Of a stretch of DNA of 64,000 nucleotides, positions 34,844 to 43,514 are shown piece by piece (within the stretch, counting starts at the first letter, position 1; each line of letters opens with the position of its first letter). The translations under genes were made by a program, and so were the position numbers. Origin of the DNA: Pseudomonadota bacterium (GTDB lineage Bacteria; Bdellovibrionota; UBA2428); NCBI GenBank assembly GCA_018001635.1, contig JAGNHS010000003.1, forward strand, positions 1 through 64,000, written 5' to 3'. A model generated the notes under the pieces. The model searched no databases and had not been told where the DNA came from. It saw only the letters and a list, made by a program, of their open reading frames with translations.

Positions 34844-35533
34844 TTAGCTATGGAGTTCGCAACTTTTAATGGAGTTAACTGCCTTGGTCTTAAGAATGTT
34901 AACCAATGGAGAAGTTGCATTATTAATGATCAAATTTTTTACATCGTTGAACGAAATATCAAGTCCAGTTTCGCTATTTAAATCGGTCATGATTTCAGCT
35001 GAAAATCCGCAGGGATTGATAAAGCGCCAAGGCTCAATACCTGTGGAAATATTAAGTGCTAGTCCGTGATAAGTTGTCCAATGTTTAACGGCAACTCCGA
35101 TGCTCGCAATTTTTTTTTCGCCATTTCGAATCCAAACACCAGTTTTTCCTTCGATTCGAGAGGCGGGAATTTTAAAATCTTCAACGCTTTTAATGGTGAT
35201 ATTTTCGAGCCACTCTATAAAACTTTTAAGCCCGTCAGGAAATTGAGTAGCTTTTGAAGGAGCTAGTTTCACTATTGGGTAAACAACAATCTGACCTGGT
35301 CCATGATAAGTGGCGTGACCCCCACGCTCAACTTCTATAGCGGGAAAAGGTAAATGACCCAGACTTTCCTTTTCTCTTTGAGATCCTCTGCCTAGAGTCA
35401 CTACGGCAGGATGTTCACAAAAAATTAAAGTGTCAGGAATTTTATCGTCGATTCTTAATTGCAGAAGTTTTTTTTGTTCTTCCCAAGCTTTAAGGTAATC
35501 GATTTTACCCCAATCAATAATATTAAATTCCAT
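34844..35533 (-). CDS. lipB: Octanoyl-[acyl-carrier-protein]:protein octanoyltransferase
   Basis: LipB moves octanoate from ACP to the lipoyl domains of E2 and GcvH. The 229-residue enzyme has the RGGHATYHGPGQIVVYPI motif and the catalytic NPCGF region with the Lys of KIASIGV. LipA, which then adds sulfur, is encoded at 42422-43438 at the head of a 2-oxoacid dehydrogenase operon on the same strand. The two cysteine-protease-like genes lie between. Confidence 0.95.
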   Translation of the reverse strand: MEFNIIDWGKIDYLKAWEEQKKLLQLRIDDKIPDTLIFCEHPAVVTLGRGSQREKESLGHLPFPAIEVERGGHATYHGPGQIVVYPIVKLAPSKATQFPDGLKSFIEWLENITIKSVEDFKIPASRIEGKTGVWIRNGEKKIASIGVAVKHWTTYHGLALNISTGIEPWRFINPCGFSAEIMTDLNSETGLDISFNDVKNLIINNATSPLVNILKTKAVNSIKSCELHS

Positions 35534-35574
35534 GACTAGGATGTTTAAAGCACAGCTTTAAATCTTGGCCAAGA

Positions 35575-36198
35575 TTAATGCGCGTATAGGCTTGCTTCCC
35601 ATGTAAAGCTTATATCCAGGGATATGTATTCGAAAGTGCCATTAGCTTTTGCGTCTAAATCCGCACTGTTAAAGCTGTAGTAACCGTTGGCTGAATCACC
35701 CACATAAAATGTATAGCTACCATCGGACAAATATTGAGCTCTATAGATAACGGATTCATGACCTGCTCGGGAGCCGAAACTGCTATTTCTCATGTCGGTG
35801 ATAAGGGTTACAAGTCCACCCGATCTCAGAGTGGCATAGACTCCTGCAAAATTGGGAACTACTCGCGTCACAGACACTCCGAAAGTTCTTAATGCGTTTT
35901 GGCCTTGTCCGCCATGGTTGCAAGATTCTCTAACGCTATTATCGGCATTGCAACATGATTGAACACGAGTGCGACCAACAACTTCACAGGCCAAATAATC
36001 TTTTCGTTTTAGACTTTTAATAATAGCTTTTGATGCGAGTGCCCAACATATATTCTCATCTTGAAATTGCCTAAAGGCTTGAAAGTTTCGATGAGGGTAG
36101 GCTTCACTGACTATAGAAGTTGCCTCTGAAATTCTTACAAATTGAAAAATTGAAAATAAAAATACAATACGAACACAAGTGCGTTTCCCCGCCCCCAT
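35575..36198 (-). CDS. Exported papain-like cysteine protease
   Basis: The 207-residue protein has a signal peptide (FLFSIFQFVRISEA, cleavage near residue 26). The papain-like triad can be read as Gln46 (oxyanion), Cys51 in NICWALASKAII, His147 in GHESVIY and Asp168 in YVGDS. This is the order of the C39/C70-like papain families (AvrRpt2 group). Extra Cys pairs (CC and CN around residue 82-93) could form disulfides. The family is used by pathogens as secreted effectors, but its target here is unknown. It has a GAGGGG site upstream. It is divergent from the clan CD-like protease gene at 36376, sharing a 177-base promoter region. Confidence 0.7.
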   Translation of the reverse strand: MGAGKRTCVRIVFLFSIFQFVRISEATSIVSEAYPHRNFQAFRQFQDENICWALASKAIIKSLKRKDYLACEVVGRTRVQSCCNADNSVRESCNHGGQGQNALRTFGVSVTRVVPNFAGVYATLRSGGLVTLITDMRNSSFGSRAGHESVIYRAQYLSDGSYTFYVGDSANGYYSFNSADLDAKANGTFEYISLDISFTWEASLYAH

Positions 36199-36375
36199 AA
36201 ATGCCCCTCACTCTCTCCATCTATTTTTATAGTAGACTTTTAAAAATCAACAAGGGCTATAGTGGATATTAAGATTCTTTAAGTTGAATAGAGCGTTTAT
36301 GCTTGAAAGATTTTTAAAGACCAAAATGATGGAATTTTGACTTTAATTATGGATCTTTGATTCCGATAAGAACGC

Positions 36376-37428
36376 ATGCGGTTTGTGTCTTTATTTTGCT
36401 TTCTTTTGCTCGCTTTAAGCTCAGCAAAAGTTGATTCAAAAAGTGGGGGCACAAGTGGAATTCGGCCGGGTTTTGAAGACGATGAGTCCGACTATATTTC
36501 GGCCACTTTTCATTTTGAAAAAGCTAAAGAAGAGGACAGCTCTTGGTTTGGCACAAAGTTTATTGTGGCTCCAATTACGGTGCCTATCGATGTGGCTATT
36601 AAATTATATAAGGGAAAATCCTTAGATGAAGTTCGTAAGGAAGATCAAAACTACGTGATCGGATATGTCGCTTTGGTTTACGGATTGGGAAAAATTCAAG
36701 ATATGCATTTTTTTCAAACCATGGAAGATTTTCATGCTTCAAGTGATAGTGTTTCTAATATTAAGCCTAAGAATATATTGGTTATTACTCAACCAGGGGG
36801 CGTAAGTAGCCATAATCCCGGAGAAACAGTTGAGTATTATAAAAAAAAATATAAGGCAGATAACATTAGGGTACTTGAAATAGAATCTATAACGGATTTG
36901 CCAGTAGAGTTTCGTAGATTAAACTTAAATAAAATAAAATATGACCGAGTTGATTTCATAATTCATGGAACTCCTGGAAAATTATATTTTAAGAATGATG
37001 TTTTACATAGAAAAAATCTTGGTATTTTAGGCTCTATCAATTTTATGTCCCCAGGCGCTGAATTGAGATTGGTTTCTTGCACTGTTGGATGTGATTTAAA
37101 TTTTATGAAAAATTCTGATAAATTTTTAAGAGAACTAGGAAGAGTCTTTATGCCCGAGGGTGGAAGAATTGTAGCTTCTCCTAAAATAATAAACTCGATG
37201 TTGAATTCGAGACATTCAGAAATTTACAAAAAGGCAATGTCTTTTCTCAATGTTACCGGGCTTGGTGGTCCATTAAGGTTATGGCTTGCGTTTAATTCAA
37301 TAGACGGGCTCTTTACTGAATCGTTATATCAAAAAGCTTGGAATGCTCGGTACATTGATATCCCGCCCCTAAATTTACCTAACGATTGCCCCTCTCAATT
37401 TGTGAAACTAGCAACACCTCAAAATTAA
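36376..37428 (+). CDS. Exported clan CD-like cysteine peptidase (DUF4347/C80-like)
   Basis: The 350-residue protein has a signal peptide (residues 1-17). Residues 130-260 show VDFIIHGTPG (His197) and, 38 residues later, AELRLVSCTVG (Cys235), then FLRELGRVFMPEGGRIVASP. This His-Gly ... Ser-Cys spacing with a following [V]AS segment is the clan CD pattern seen in DUF4347 and in C80 toxin self-cleavage domains. Peptidase activity is inferred from that. There are no repeats or adhesin domains. It shares a promoter region with the papain-like gene at 35575, suggesting common control. Confidence 0.62.
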   Translation: MRFVSLFCFLLLALSSAKVDSKSGGTSGIRPGFEDDESDYISATFHFEKAKEEDSSWFGTKFIVAPITVPIDVAIKLYKGKSLDEVRKEDQNYVIGYVALVYGLGKIQDMHFFQTMEDFHASSDSVSNIKPKNILVITQPGGVSSHNPGETVEYYKKKYKADNIRVLEIESITDLPVEFRRLNLNKIKYDRVDFIIHGTPGKLYFKNDVLHRKNLGILGSINFMSPGAELRLVSCTVGCDLNFMKNSDKFLRELGRVFMPEGGRIVASPKIINSMLNSRHSEIYKKAMSFLNVTGLGGPLRLWLAFNSIDGLFTESLYQKAWNARYIDIPPLNLPNDCPSQFVKLATPQN

Positions 37429-37449
37429 ACTCTTTTCAAAGCAAAGAAA

Positions 37450-38931
37450 CTAGACGTGGGCGGTACTGCTTTTTTCTGTTCTCTTGCGTTCAAAAATATG
37501 AATTGCTTTACCGTGCACGGATTCCGCCGCTTCCATGAGAGTCTCAGGGAGTGTGGGGTGTGCGTGAACAGTGTTGGCAAGATCCTTCGCAGTGGCACCC
37601 AGTTCAATGGCTAAAGCCACTTCAGCAATGAGGTTGGAAACATCGGGGCCCACCATATGCGCTCCGAGGATTCTGTCTGTTTTGCGATCGGCAATAATTT
37701 TTACAAATCCAGCACTGTCACCAGTAGTGAGGGCTCTTCCATTGGCGGCAAATGGACATTTGCCAACAACGGGATCCCAGCCTGCAGCTTTTGCCGATTC
37801 TAAAGTATGGCCAACGGCTGCAATTTCGGGATCAACAAAAATAGCCCAAGGAAGTGCAACGACATCCATTCTTGCGCTTGGTTTTAAAATAGCTTCAACA
37901 GCAACAAGACCTTCTTTGCTAGCTTTGTGGGCGAGCATAGGGCCACCGATAACATCTCCAATAGCGTAAACACCCGGAACAGAAGTTTCTAATCGGCTGT
38001 TAACGCTGATGAATCCGCGTTCGTTTGTTTTAAGGCCTATGGTGTCTAATGCAAGTCCAGAAGTTCTTGGTTTTCTGCCTACAGTAAGCAGAATCCAATC
38101 AGCGGAAAGTTTTTCCTTTTGTCCGCGTTCATCTTCAATATTGAGTTCTACATGTTCACCTTTTGGAGTGGCACCCGTAGCTTTAGTGTTGAGCAATACA
38201 TGAACGCCACGATCTTTTAGTTTTCTTTGAACTACGGCAACACAGTCAGGATCGGTGCCGCTTAAGAGTTGAGAAGAGGCTTCGACAACAATGACTTCAG
38301 TTCCAATTTTGGCAAAGAAGGTTCCTATTTCAAGTCCGATAAAACCACCACCTAGTACGATGAGCTTTTTAGGTGTCTTGTCACAGGCTAGAGCGTGTTT
38401 AGAATTTAAAACATATTTTCCATCGGCTTTAAGAAATGGAAGATCCACAGAGCTAGATCCAGTAGCGATGATCACATTTTTAGCTAAGATCTCTTTAGTT
38501 TCATCTTTTCCTGTTGAAGATGAATCGTAAGAATCCACTGAGCTATCTATGACGATTTTTTTTTGACCTGTGGAATCGAGTCCACCAAAAGAGGCGCTTC
38601 CGATTATGGAAGTCACTCCATTGGCTTTGAGTAATTGTGCCACTCCACCTGTTAAAGTTTTTACAATGCCATCTTTCCAGCCAACAAGAGTTTTCATGTT
38701 GACGCTGGCACCTTGAACTTCAATTCCCATTTTAGCAGCATGAGTGATGTGATCATAAACGTGCGATGCTTGAATAAAAGCTTTTGATGGAATGCATCCG
38801 TAGTTAAGGCACTCCCCACCCATTTTGTGACCTTCAATGATTGCGGTTTTCAAACCTTCTTGAGCAGCGCGAATAGCAGCTACATATCCACCAGGGCCAG
38901 CTCCAATAACGACTAAATCAAAAGTTTCCAT
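37450..38931 (-). CDS. lpdA: Dihydrolipoyl dehydrogenase (E3)
   Basis: E3 reoxidises the dihydrolipoyl group of E2 using FAD and NAD+. The 493-residue protein has the FAD motif VIGAGPGGYVAA, the redox disulfide GGECLNYGCIPSK, the NAD motif VLGGGFIGLEIG and the C-terminal His-Glu dyad region HAHPTLPET. An insertion around residues 135-150 (SSVDSYDSSSTGKDE) is slightly longer than usual. It is the last gene of the lipA-E1alpha-E1beta-E2-E3 operon. Confidence 0.96.
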   Translation of the reverse strand: METFDLVVIGAGPGGYVAAIRAAQEGLKTAIIEGHKMGGECLNYGCIPSKAFIQASHVYDHITHAAKMGIEVQGASVNMKTLVGWKDGIVKTLTGGVAQLLKANGVTSIIGSASFGGLDSTGQKKIVIDSSVDSYDSSSTGKDETKEILAKNVIIATGSSSVDLPFLKADGKYVLNSKHALACDKTPKKLIVLGGGFIGLEIGTFFAKIGTEVIVVEASSQLLSGTDPDCVAVVQRKLKDRGVHVLLNTKATGATPKGEHVELNIEDERGQKEKLSADWILLTVGRKPRTSGLALDTIGLKTNERGFISVNSRLETSVPGVYAIGDVIGGPMLAHKASKEGLVAVEAILKPSARMDVVALPWAIFVDPEIAAVGHTLESAKAAGWDPVVGKCPFAANGRALTTGDSAGFVKIIADRKTDRILGAHMVGPDVSNLIAEVALAIELGATAKDLANTVHAHPTLPETLMEAAESVHGKAIHIFERKRTEKSSTAHV

Positions 38932-38950
38932 ATATTTTATCTATCCTTTG

Positions 38951-40348
38951 TTAAAAATTTTCCAAGAGTAATTTTGCGGGATTGGCGAGTCGGTTGATGA
39001 TGGCCGAGCAAAATTTTGAACCCACAGCCCCATCAACGATTCTATGATCGAGCGAAAGAGAAAGGGTCATCATGTTGCCGACCACGATTTGTCCTTTTTG
39101 GACAATAGGTTTTTCTTGAATTTTATAAACACCCAAGATTCCAGCTTCGGGGTAATTGATAATGGGCATGGCAAAAATTCCGCCGAGATTTCCCATTGAA
39201 GTTATTGTGAAGGTTGAGCCTTTAAGTTCATCAGCTGTAGCTTTGCCCGCACGCACTTTATCGGAGAGTTCCACAAGTTCTTTTGCAATTTGCAAAAGTG
39301 ATTTTTGATCGGCATGTTTGATAACGGGAACTATCAGTCCTTCATCGGTCGCGACGGCAAAACCGATGTGATAAAATTTCTTATAGACAAGTTCTTGTCC
39401 ATTCGCCGTGTCTTCTAGCGTGGAGTTGACGATTGGAAATTCTTTTAGAGCAGCCACAACAGCTTTGATGACAAAGGGAAGGTAAGAAAATTTGATTCCA
39501 TAAGATTCGGCGACCTCTTTAGCTTGTTCTCTAAATTTAATAAGGTCGCTACATTCAAATTCGTCGACATAAGAGTAGTGAGGAGCAGTGTATTTACTTT
39601 TCACCATTCCCTGCGCAATAAGACGACGTAAGCCTCGCAAAGGTTTTCTTTCAACAATTTCATCTGAAGAAAATTTAGTGGCAGGGGTGAGTTGCTTAAC
39701 TGGAGTCGTTACAGTGCTCGCAGGTCCAGCTTGTGTGGCGCCAGCAGGAAAAGTTTTTTGGGAGACAGCGGCGCTGGGTGCATTCGATTTTTGATTGAGA
39801 TACTTTAAAAGATCTTCTTCAAGGACTCTGGGGATTCCACCAACATTAGGGCCGCTTCCTTGAACTTCGGCAAGATTCACTCCAGCGTCTCGTGCCATAG
39901 CTCTTACAATGGGTGCAGCGGGAATGCTGCTTGAATTTAAAGTTTCAAGGGCGCTTTGATAGGGACCTGCAGGATTGGGAGAAACTGGAGATCTTTTAGT
40001 TTCAGTAATTGGTGCCATCGTCTCAGTGGGACGAATGATTTCTGCTTGAACTTCTGGCTGAACAACAGCTTCTTGTATTTTTTCAGCAACTTTAGGAGTG
40101 CTGGATGTTTGAGTTGCACCGGCTTCAATCAGCGCTATGACTTGGCCAATTTTAATCATATCGCCTTCGTTGGCTTTGAGCTCTTTGATGGTGCCAGCTT
40201 CAGTGGCGGGAACTTCAACAGTGGCTTTGTCAGTCATGACTTCAAGTAAGGGTTGATCCACGTTTACGCTATCGCCCACTTTCACTAACCATCGAATGAG
40301 TTCGCCTTCTTGTAGTCCTTCACCAATTTCAGGAAGTTTAAATTCCAT
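38951..40348 (-). CDS. Lipoamide acyltransferase E2 of a 2-oxoacid dehydrogenase complex
   Basis: The 465-residue E2 has one lipoyl domain (MTDKATVEVPA with the lipoyl-Lys), a Pro/Thr/Ala-rich linker, a peripheral-subunit-binding domain (PIVRAMARDAGVNLAEVQGSG) and the catalytic core with the DHRIVDG motif. It transfers the acyl group made by E1 to CoA. The start is ATG 40348, since AAGGAG lies six bases upstream; a preceding ATG would sit on the ribosome site itself. Single-lipoyl E2 with separate E1alpha/E1beta suggests a branched-chain or pyruvate complex. The exact substrate is not decidable by eye. Confidence 0.95.
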   Translation of the reverse strand: MEFKLPEIGEGLQEGELIRWLVKVGDSVNVDQPLLEVMTDKATVEVPATEAGTIKELKANEGDMIKIGQVIALIEAGATQTSSTPKVAEKIQEAVVQPEVQAEIIRPTETMAPITETKRSPVSPNPAGPYQSALETLNSSSIPAAPIVRAMARDAGVNLAEVQGSGPNVGGIPRVLEEDLLKYLNQKSNAPSAAVSQKTFPAGATQAGPASTVTTPVKQLTPATKFSSDEIVERKPLRGLRRLIAQGMVKSKYTAPHYSYVDEFECSDLIKFREQAKEVAESYGIKFSYLPFVIKAVVAALKEFPIVNSTLEDTANGQELVYKKFYHIGFAVATDEGLIVPVIKHADQKSLLQIAKELVELSDKVRAGKATADELKGSTFTITSMGNLGGIFAMPIINYPEAGILGVYKIQEKPIVQKGQIVVGNMMTLSLSLDHRIVDGAVGSKFCSAIINRLANPAKLLLENF

Positions 40349-40360
40349 TGTCATCTCCTT

Positions 40361-41422
40361 TTAAGTTGCTTCCGATAAAATTTCGCGAATTTCGCGTTCA
40401 ATATCATTTTCTTGAGGCACAGTAGCTTCTTCAAGAGAAGGAGCTAGGCCAATTCCCGGTAAATGTTTAGCGGCCAAAACTCTCGGGCGTGCTCTGAGTT
40501 CATAAAAATGCTCATCGATCACCCTGCGAAGTAAGTGTTCACCAAAATTTGTAATTTCAGTGTCTTCATTTACAAAAAGTATTTTTCCACATTCTTTAAC
40601 AGCCTGGGAAATTGCGTTCCAATCGTAGGGGTAAAGTGTTCTTAAGTCTAAGACTCTCACTTCACCTAGACCTTCGCGACTGAGGCGATCGGCTACATTT
40701 CGAGCTTGTTGAACATGACGACTGTAGGTCACTATGCAAGCCGCATTTCCTGGGCGCACCACTTGAGCTTTTCCAATGGGAACTTGATATCCTTCAAGAG
40801 CGGGCCATCGAGGACTCCAATTTTTTCTGGCTTCTCCAAGTGGAGCATCTATGCGTTCTTTGAGTTCCTTTTCGTCTTTAGGCTCACCAGGAATAAGTTC
40901 TTCACCTTTTACGCGAAGTAAGGCTTTAGGAATTAAAAACAAAACTGGATTGGGATCTTCAATGGCAGAAATCATAAGCCCATAGGCGTCTTTTGCATTG
41001 GAAGGGCATAAAATTTTCCAACCAGGCAAACGCGTGGCTAGAGCATCAAAAGAATGCGAATGGTAAAGGCTTCCATGAATTCCAGCTCCATGGGGAGTCA
41101 TAACCACCATGTTTAAAGGAAAGGCGCCTTGTGTGGACCAGCAAGAGTTACCAGCCAGTTTTAATAAGTCGATAGTATTAAAAATGTAATCGCAGAATTG
41201 AATTTCGGCGACAGGTTTTTGTCCGGCGAGTGCAAGACCAATGGCTGTTCCAATAATTCCTCTTTCGTCGAGTGGAGTGTTCCAAGTTGTTTTAAGTCCT
41301 TGAGTCACGGTAAAGACTCCGCCAAGAGGAGCGCCAACATCTTCACCAAAAATATCAGTCACACCTAAATTTTCTTCTCCGTAATGTAAGGCCATTCGAA
41401 TAGCTTGAGCCATACTTGCCAT
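40361..41422 (-). CDS. 2-oxoacid dehydrogenase E1 component, beta subunit
   Basis: The 353-residue subunit has the E1beta N-terminus (MASMAQAIRMAL), GEDVGAPLGGVFTVT, the FCDYI region at the interface, and the C-terminal VRVLDLRTLYPYDW, as in BCKDH E1beta. It is slightly longer than usual, with an insertion around residues 185-205 (DAPLGEARKNWSPRWPA). It pairs with the E1alpha gene, whose stop lies three bases upstream. Together they decarboxylate a 2-oxoacid with thiamine diphosphate. Confidence 0.94.
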   Translation of the reverse strand: MASMAQAIRMALHYGEENLGVTDIFGEDVGAPLGGVFTVTQGLKTTWNTPLDERGIIGTAIGLALAGQKPVAEIQFCDYIFNTIDLLKLAGNSCWSTQGAFPLNMVVMTPHGAGIHGSLYHSHSFDALATRLPGWKILCPSNAKDAYGLMISAIEDPNPVLFLIPKALLRVKGEELIPGEPKDEKELKERIDAPLGEARKNWSPRWPALEGYQVPIGKAQVVRPGNAACIVTYSRHVQQARNVADRLSREGLGEVRVLDLRTLYPYDWNAISQAVKECGKILFVNEDTEITNFGEHLLRRVIDEHFYELRARPRVLAAKHLPGIGLAPSLEEATVPQENDIEREIREILSEAT

Positions 41423-41424
41423 AC

Positions 41425-42492
41425 TTATGAATCCTTCCCGGGCAAACCGCCAGCTTTGTTGTTTGCAAACGTATGTTCGTGCAAAGTTTTGGGATCGGGA
41501 TAGGCTTCTTTGCGTGCAATATCATAAGCGTCGTTGGCTTCTTGGGTGGCCTCATGACGAATTTTTTTGATGCTGTCTTCTGTAATCCAAGAGTGTTTGA
41601 GTAATTTTTTTTCAAAAGCGTCGATGCAATCGAAGCCTTCTTCTCGATTGGCCCCTGAAGAAGAGCTGTGTCCATTGAGTCGAGCAATACTGAGTTCGAG
41701 CAAAAAAGGTCGACCTGAGTTACGGACATAGTCCATAGCGTTGGACAATGCAGCCCAAGCTTTTTCGGGATTGTTTCCGTCGGCAGTAGAGCTCATTATG
41801 CCAAATGCTTTAGCGCGATCGGCAACGTTTTTTTCGCCATGTTGGGTTCCATAGGTCGTTGAAATTCCAAATTGGTTATTTGTGACAATCATAAGAAGGG
41901 GAAGTTCTTCGCCAGGGCGAGAGGACCAAATAAGAGCGGTTGCGAAATCACCCTCGGCGGTGCCTGCATCGCCTCCGAGCACGATAGTGATACCGGAATC
42001 TTTTCCTTGTTGGCGTAAGCGCCATTGAGCTCGGGCGGTTCCAGGTGCAATAGAAAATTGTGTTTCAATGGTGGAGGTCACTGGAGCCACATTCCATTCT
42101 TTGCGACACACATGTGATACAAAATTTCTTCCACCTGAAAAGGGATCTTTTTCTGAACATTTCATCTGTCGAATGAAATCAAGCATGGGAGCGCCCATGG
42201 CCATTAAAGTTCCATTGCTTCTATAGTGAAGGTGTAAAAAATCGTGATCTAATCCTTGCCCCTTATTGACTAAAAGTCCAAGCGCAATTGAGAAAGCTTC
42301 TTCTCCAGGGCCCCCAATCCAAAAAAAACCATCTTGGGTTTTCGACATTTTAATAAGTTTTTCTTCAAGGGCGCGCGCGCGTATCATGAGCTTGTAAAAA
42401 CTCAGTGAAAAATCTTTGTCCTTAAAGGGTTGCGCTGGATATGACATTTGTTGTTTGTTGATATTGGTGTTCTGGCCCCAAGAGATTTCCAT
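41425..42492 (-). CDS. 2-oxoacid dehydrogenase E1 component, alpha subunit
   Basis: The 355-residue subunit has the ThDP-binding pattern GGDAGTAEGDFATAL ... NNQFGIST, typical of E1alpha. The best-supported start is ATG 42492 because GGAG lies five bases upstream; it overlaps lipA by 71 bases. A second ATG at 42447 (MSYPAQP) would still overlap by 26. Phosphorylation-loop-like Ser residues (NGHSSSSGANREE) are present. It belongs to the lipA-E1-E2-E3 operon. Confidence 0.93.
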   Translation of the reverse strand: MEISWGQNTNINKQQMSYPAQPFKDKDFSLSFYKLMIRARALEEKLIKMSKTQDGFFWIGGPGEEAFSIALGLLVNKGQGLDHDFLHLHYRSNGTLMAMGAPMLDFIRQMKCSEKDPFSGGRNFVSHVCRKEWNVAPVTSTIETQFSIAPGTARAQWRLRQQGKDSGITIVLGGDAGTAEGDFATALIWSSRPGEELPLLMIVTNNQFGISTTYGTQHGEKNVADRAKAFGIMSSTADGNNPEKAWAALSNAMDYVRNSGRPFLLELSIARLNGHSSSSGANREEGFDCIDAFEKKLLKHSWITEDSIKKIRHEATQEANDAYDIARKEAYPDPKTLHEHTFANNKAGGLPGKDS

Positions 42493-43438
42493 GACTCCGC
42501 TCTCCTCTCAGAATTTTTTGAATATAATATTCCCCCGCTTTGTAACTTGAGCGAACAAGAGGGCCCGAGGCGACGTAGGCAAAACCTAAATCTTCTCCAA
42601 TTTTTGCCCATTCAGAAAATTTTTCAGGACTAATATAAGCTTCAACAGGAAGATGGCGAGAGCTGGGTTGTAGGTATTGTCCTAAAGTTAGAACTTCAAC
42701 ACCAACATTTAAAAGATCCTGAAGTGTTTGAAGCACTTCGGATTCTTTTTCTCCGAGCCCAAGCATGATGGAGGATTTTGTAACAACTTTACGGCCAAAA
42801 TTTTCTGCACGCTTTTTATACTGTTCTAAAACCATAAGAGATTGAGCGTAAGAGCAACGTGGATCTCTGACTCTTCTTTGAAGATTTTCTACGGTTTCAA
42901 TGTTGTGGGCCAAAACATCTGCGGAAGATTGCGCCATGGTATCGATACATTCCAAGGAGCCTCTCCAGTCGGGAGTGAGTGTTTCAATGATGAGTTTGGG
43001 AGAAAGTCTTTTAACGAGTCGAACAGTGTCGGCAAAGTGGGTGGCACCTTGATCGGGGAGATCGTCGCGATCTACAGAAGTGAGCACAATGTAATCGAGA
43101 TTCATGTCGGCTACGCTGAGTGCGATTTTTGCGGGTTCTTCAGAGTCTACGACTCCGCGAGGATTTCCGGTAATAACGTTACAAAATTTACAACCTCGAG
43201 TGCAGGTATCCCCTAACAACATGAAGGTGGCGGTTCCGCCGGCCCAACACTCTCCAATGTTTGGACATCGAGCTTCTTCACAAACAGTGTGAAGTTTGTG
43301 CGACGCTAGAGTTTCTTTAATTTTTAAAAAATTAGCGCCTCCAGGGGCCTTAACTTTAAGCCAAGGAGGTTTAGCTATAGCCTTAGTCTTCACGCGCGAG
43401 ATAGTATCCTGACTCGAGGGCTTTTGGTCAAGTATCAT
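42422..43438 (-). CDS. lipA: Lipoyl synthase
   Basis: LipA is a radical SAM enzyme that inserts two sulfurs into octanoyl-E2. The 338-residue protein has the auxiliary cluster motif CEEARCPNIGEC and the radical SAM motif CTRGCKFC. The C-terminal SSYKAGEY region holds the RSSYxA serine. It leads the operon that encodes its substrate E2, while lipB is at 34844-35533. The C-terminus extends past the usual end into the E1alpha coding region. Confidence 0.96.
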   Translation of the reverse strand: MILDQKPSSQDTISRVKTKAIAKPPWLKVKAPGGANFLKIKETLASHKLHTVCEEARCPNIGECWAGGTATFMLLGDTCTRGCKFCNVITGNPRGVVDSEEPAKIALSVADMNLDYIVLTSVDRDDLPDQGATHFADTVRLVKRLSPKLIIETLTPDWRGSLECIDTMAQSSADVLAHNIETVENLQRRVRDPRCSYAQSLMVLEQYKKRAENFGRKVVTKSSIMLGLGEKESEVLQTLQDLLNVGVEVLTLGQYLQPSSRHLPVEAYISPEKFSEWAKIGEDLGFAYVASGPLVRSSYKAGEYYIQKILRGERSHGNLLGPEHQYQQTTNVISSATL

Positions 43439-43514
43439 ATAGAGTTGACGCCTTGCGCATAAAGTCGATTATCTTGATTAACTAATTCTGGCCTTGAGGC
43501 ATAATGAGGCTTCT

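Noticed and set aside
37425-37607. Sixty-residue minus-strand frame overlapping the lpdA end
   Set aside because: It is out of frame with lpdA and lies within its conserved C-terminal coding region.
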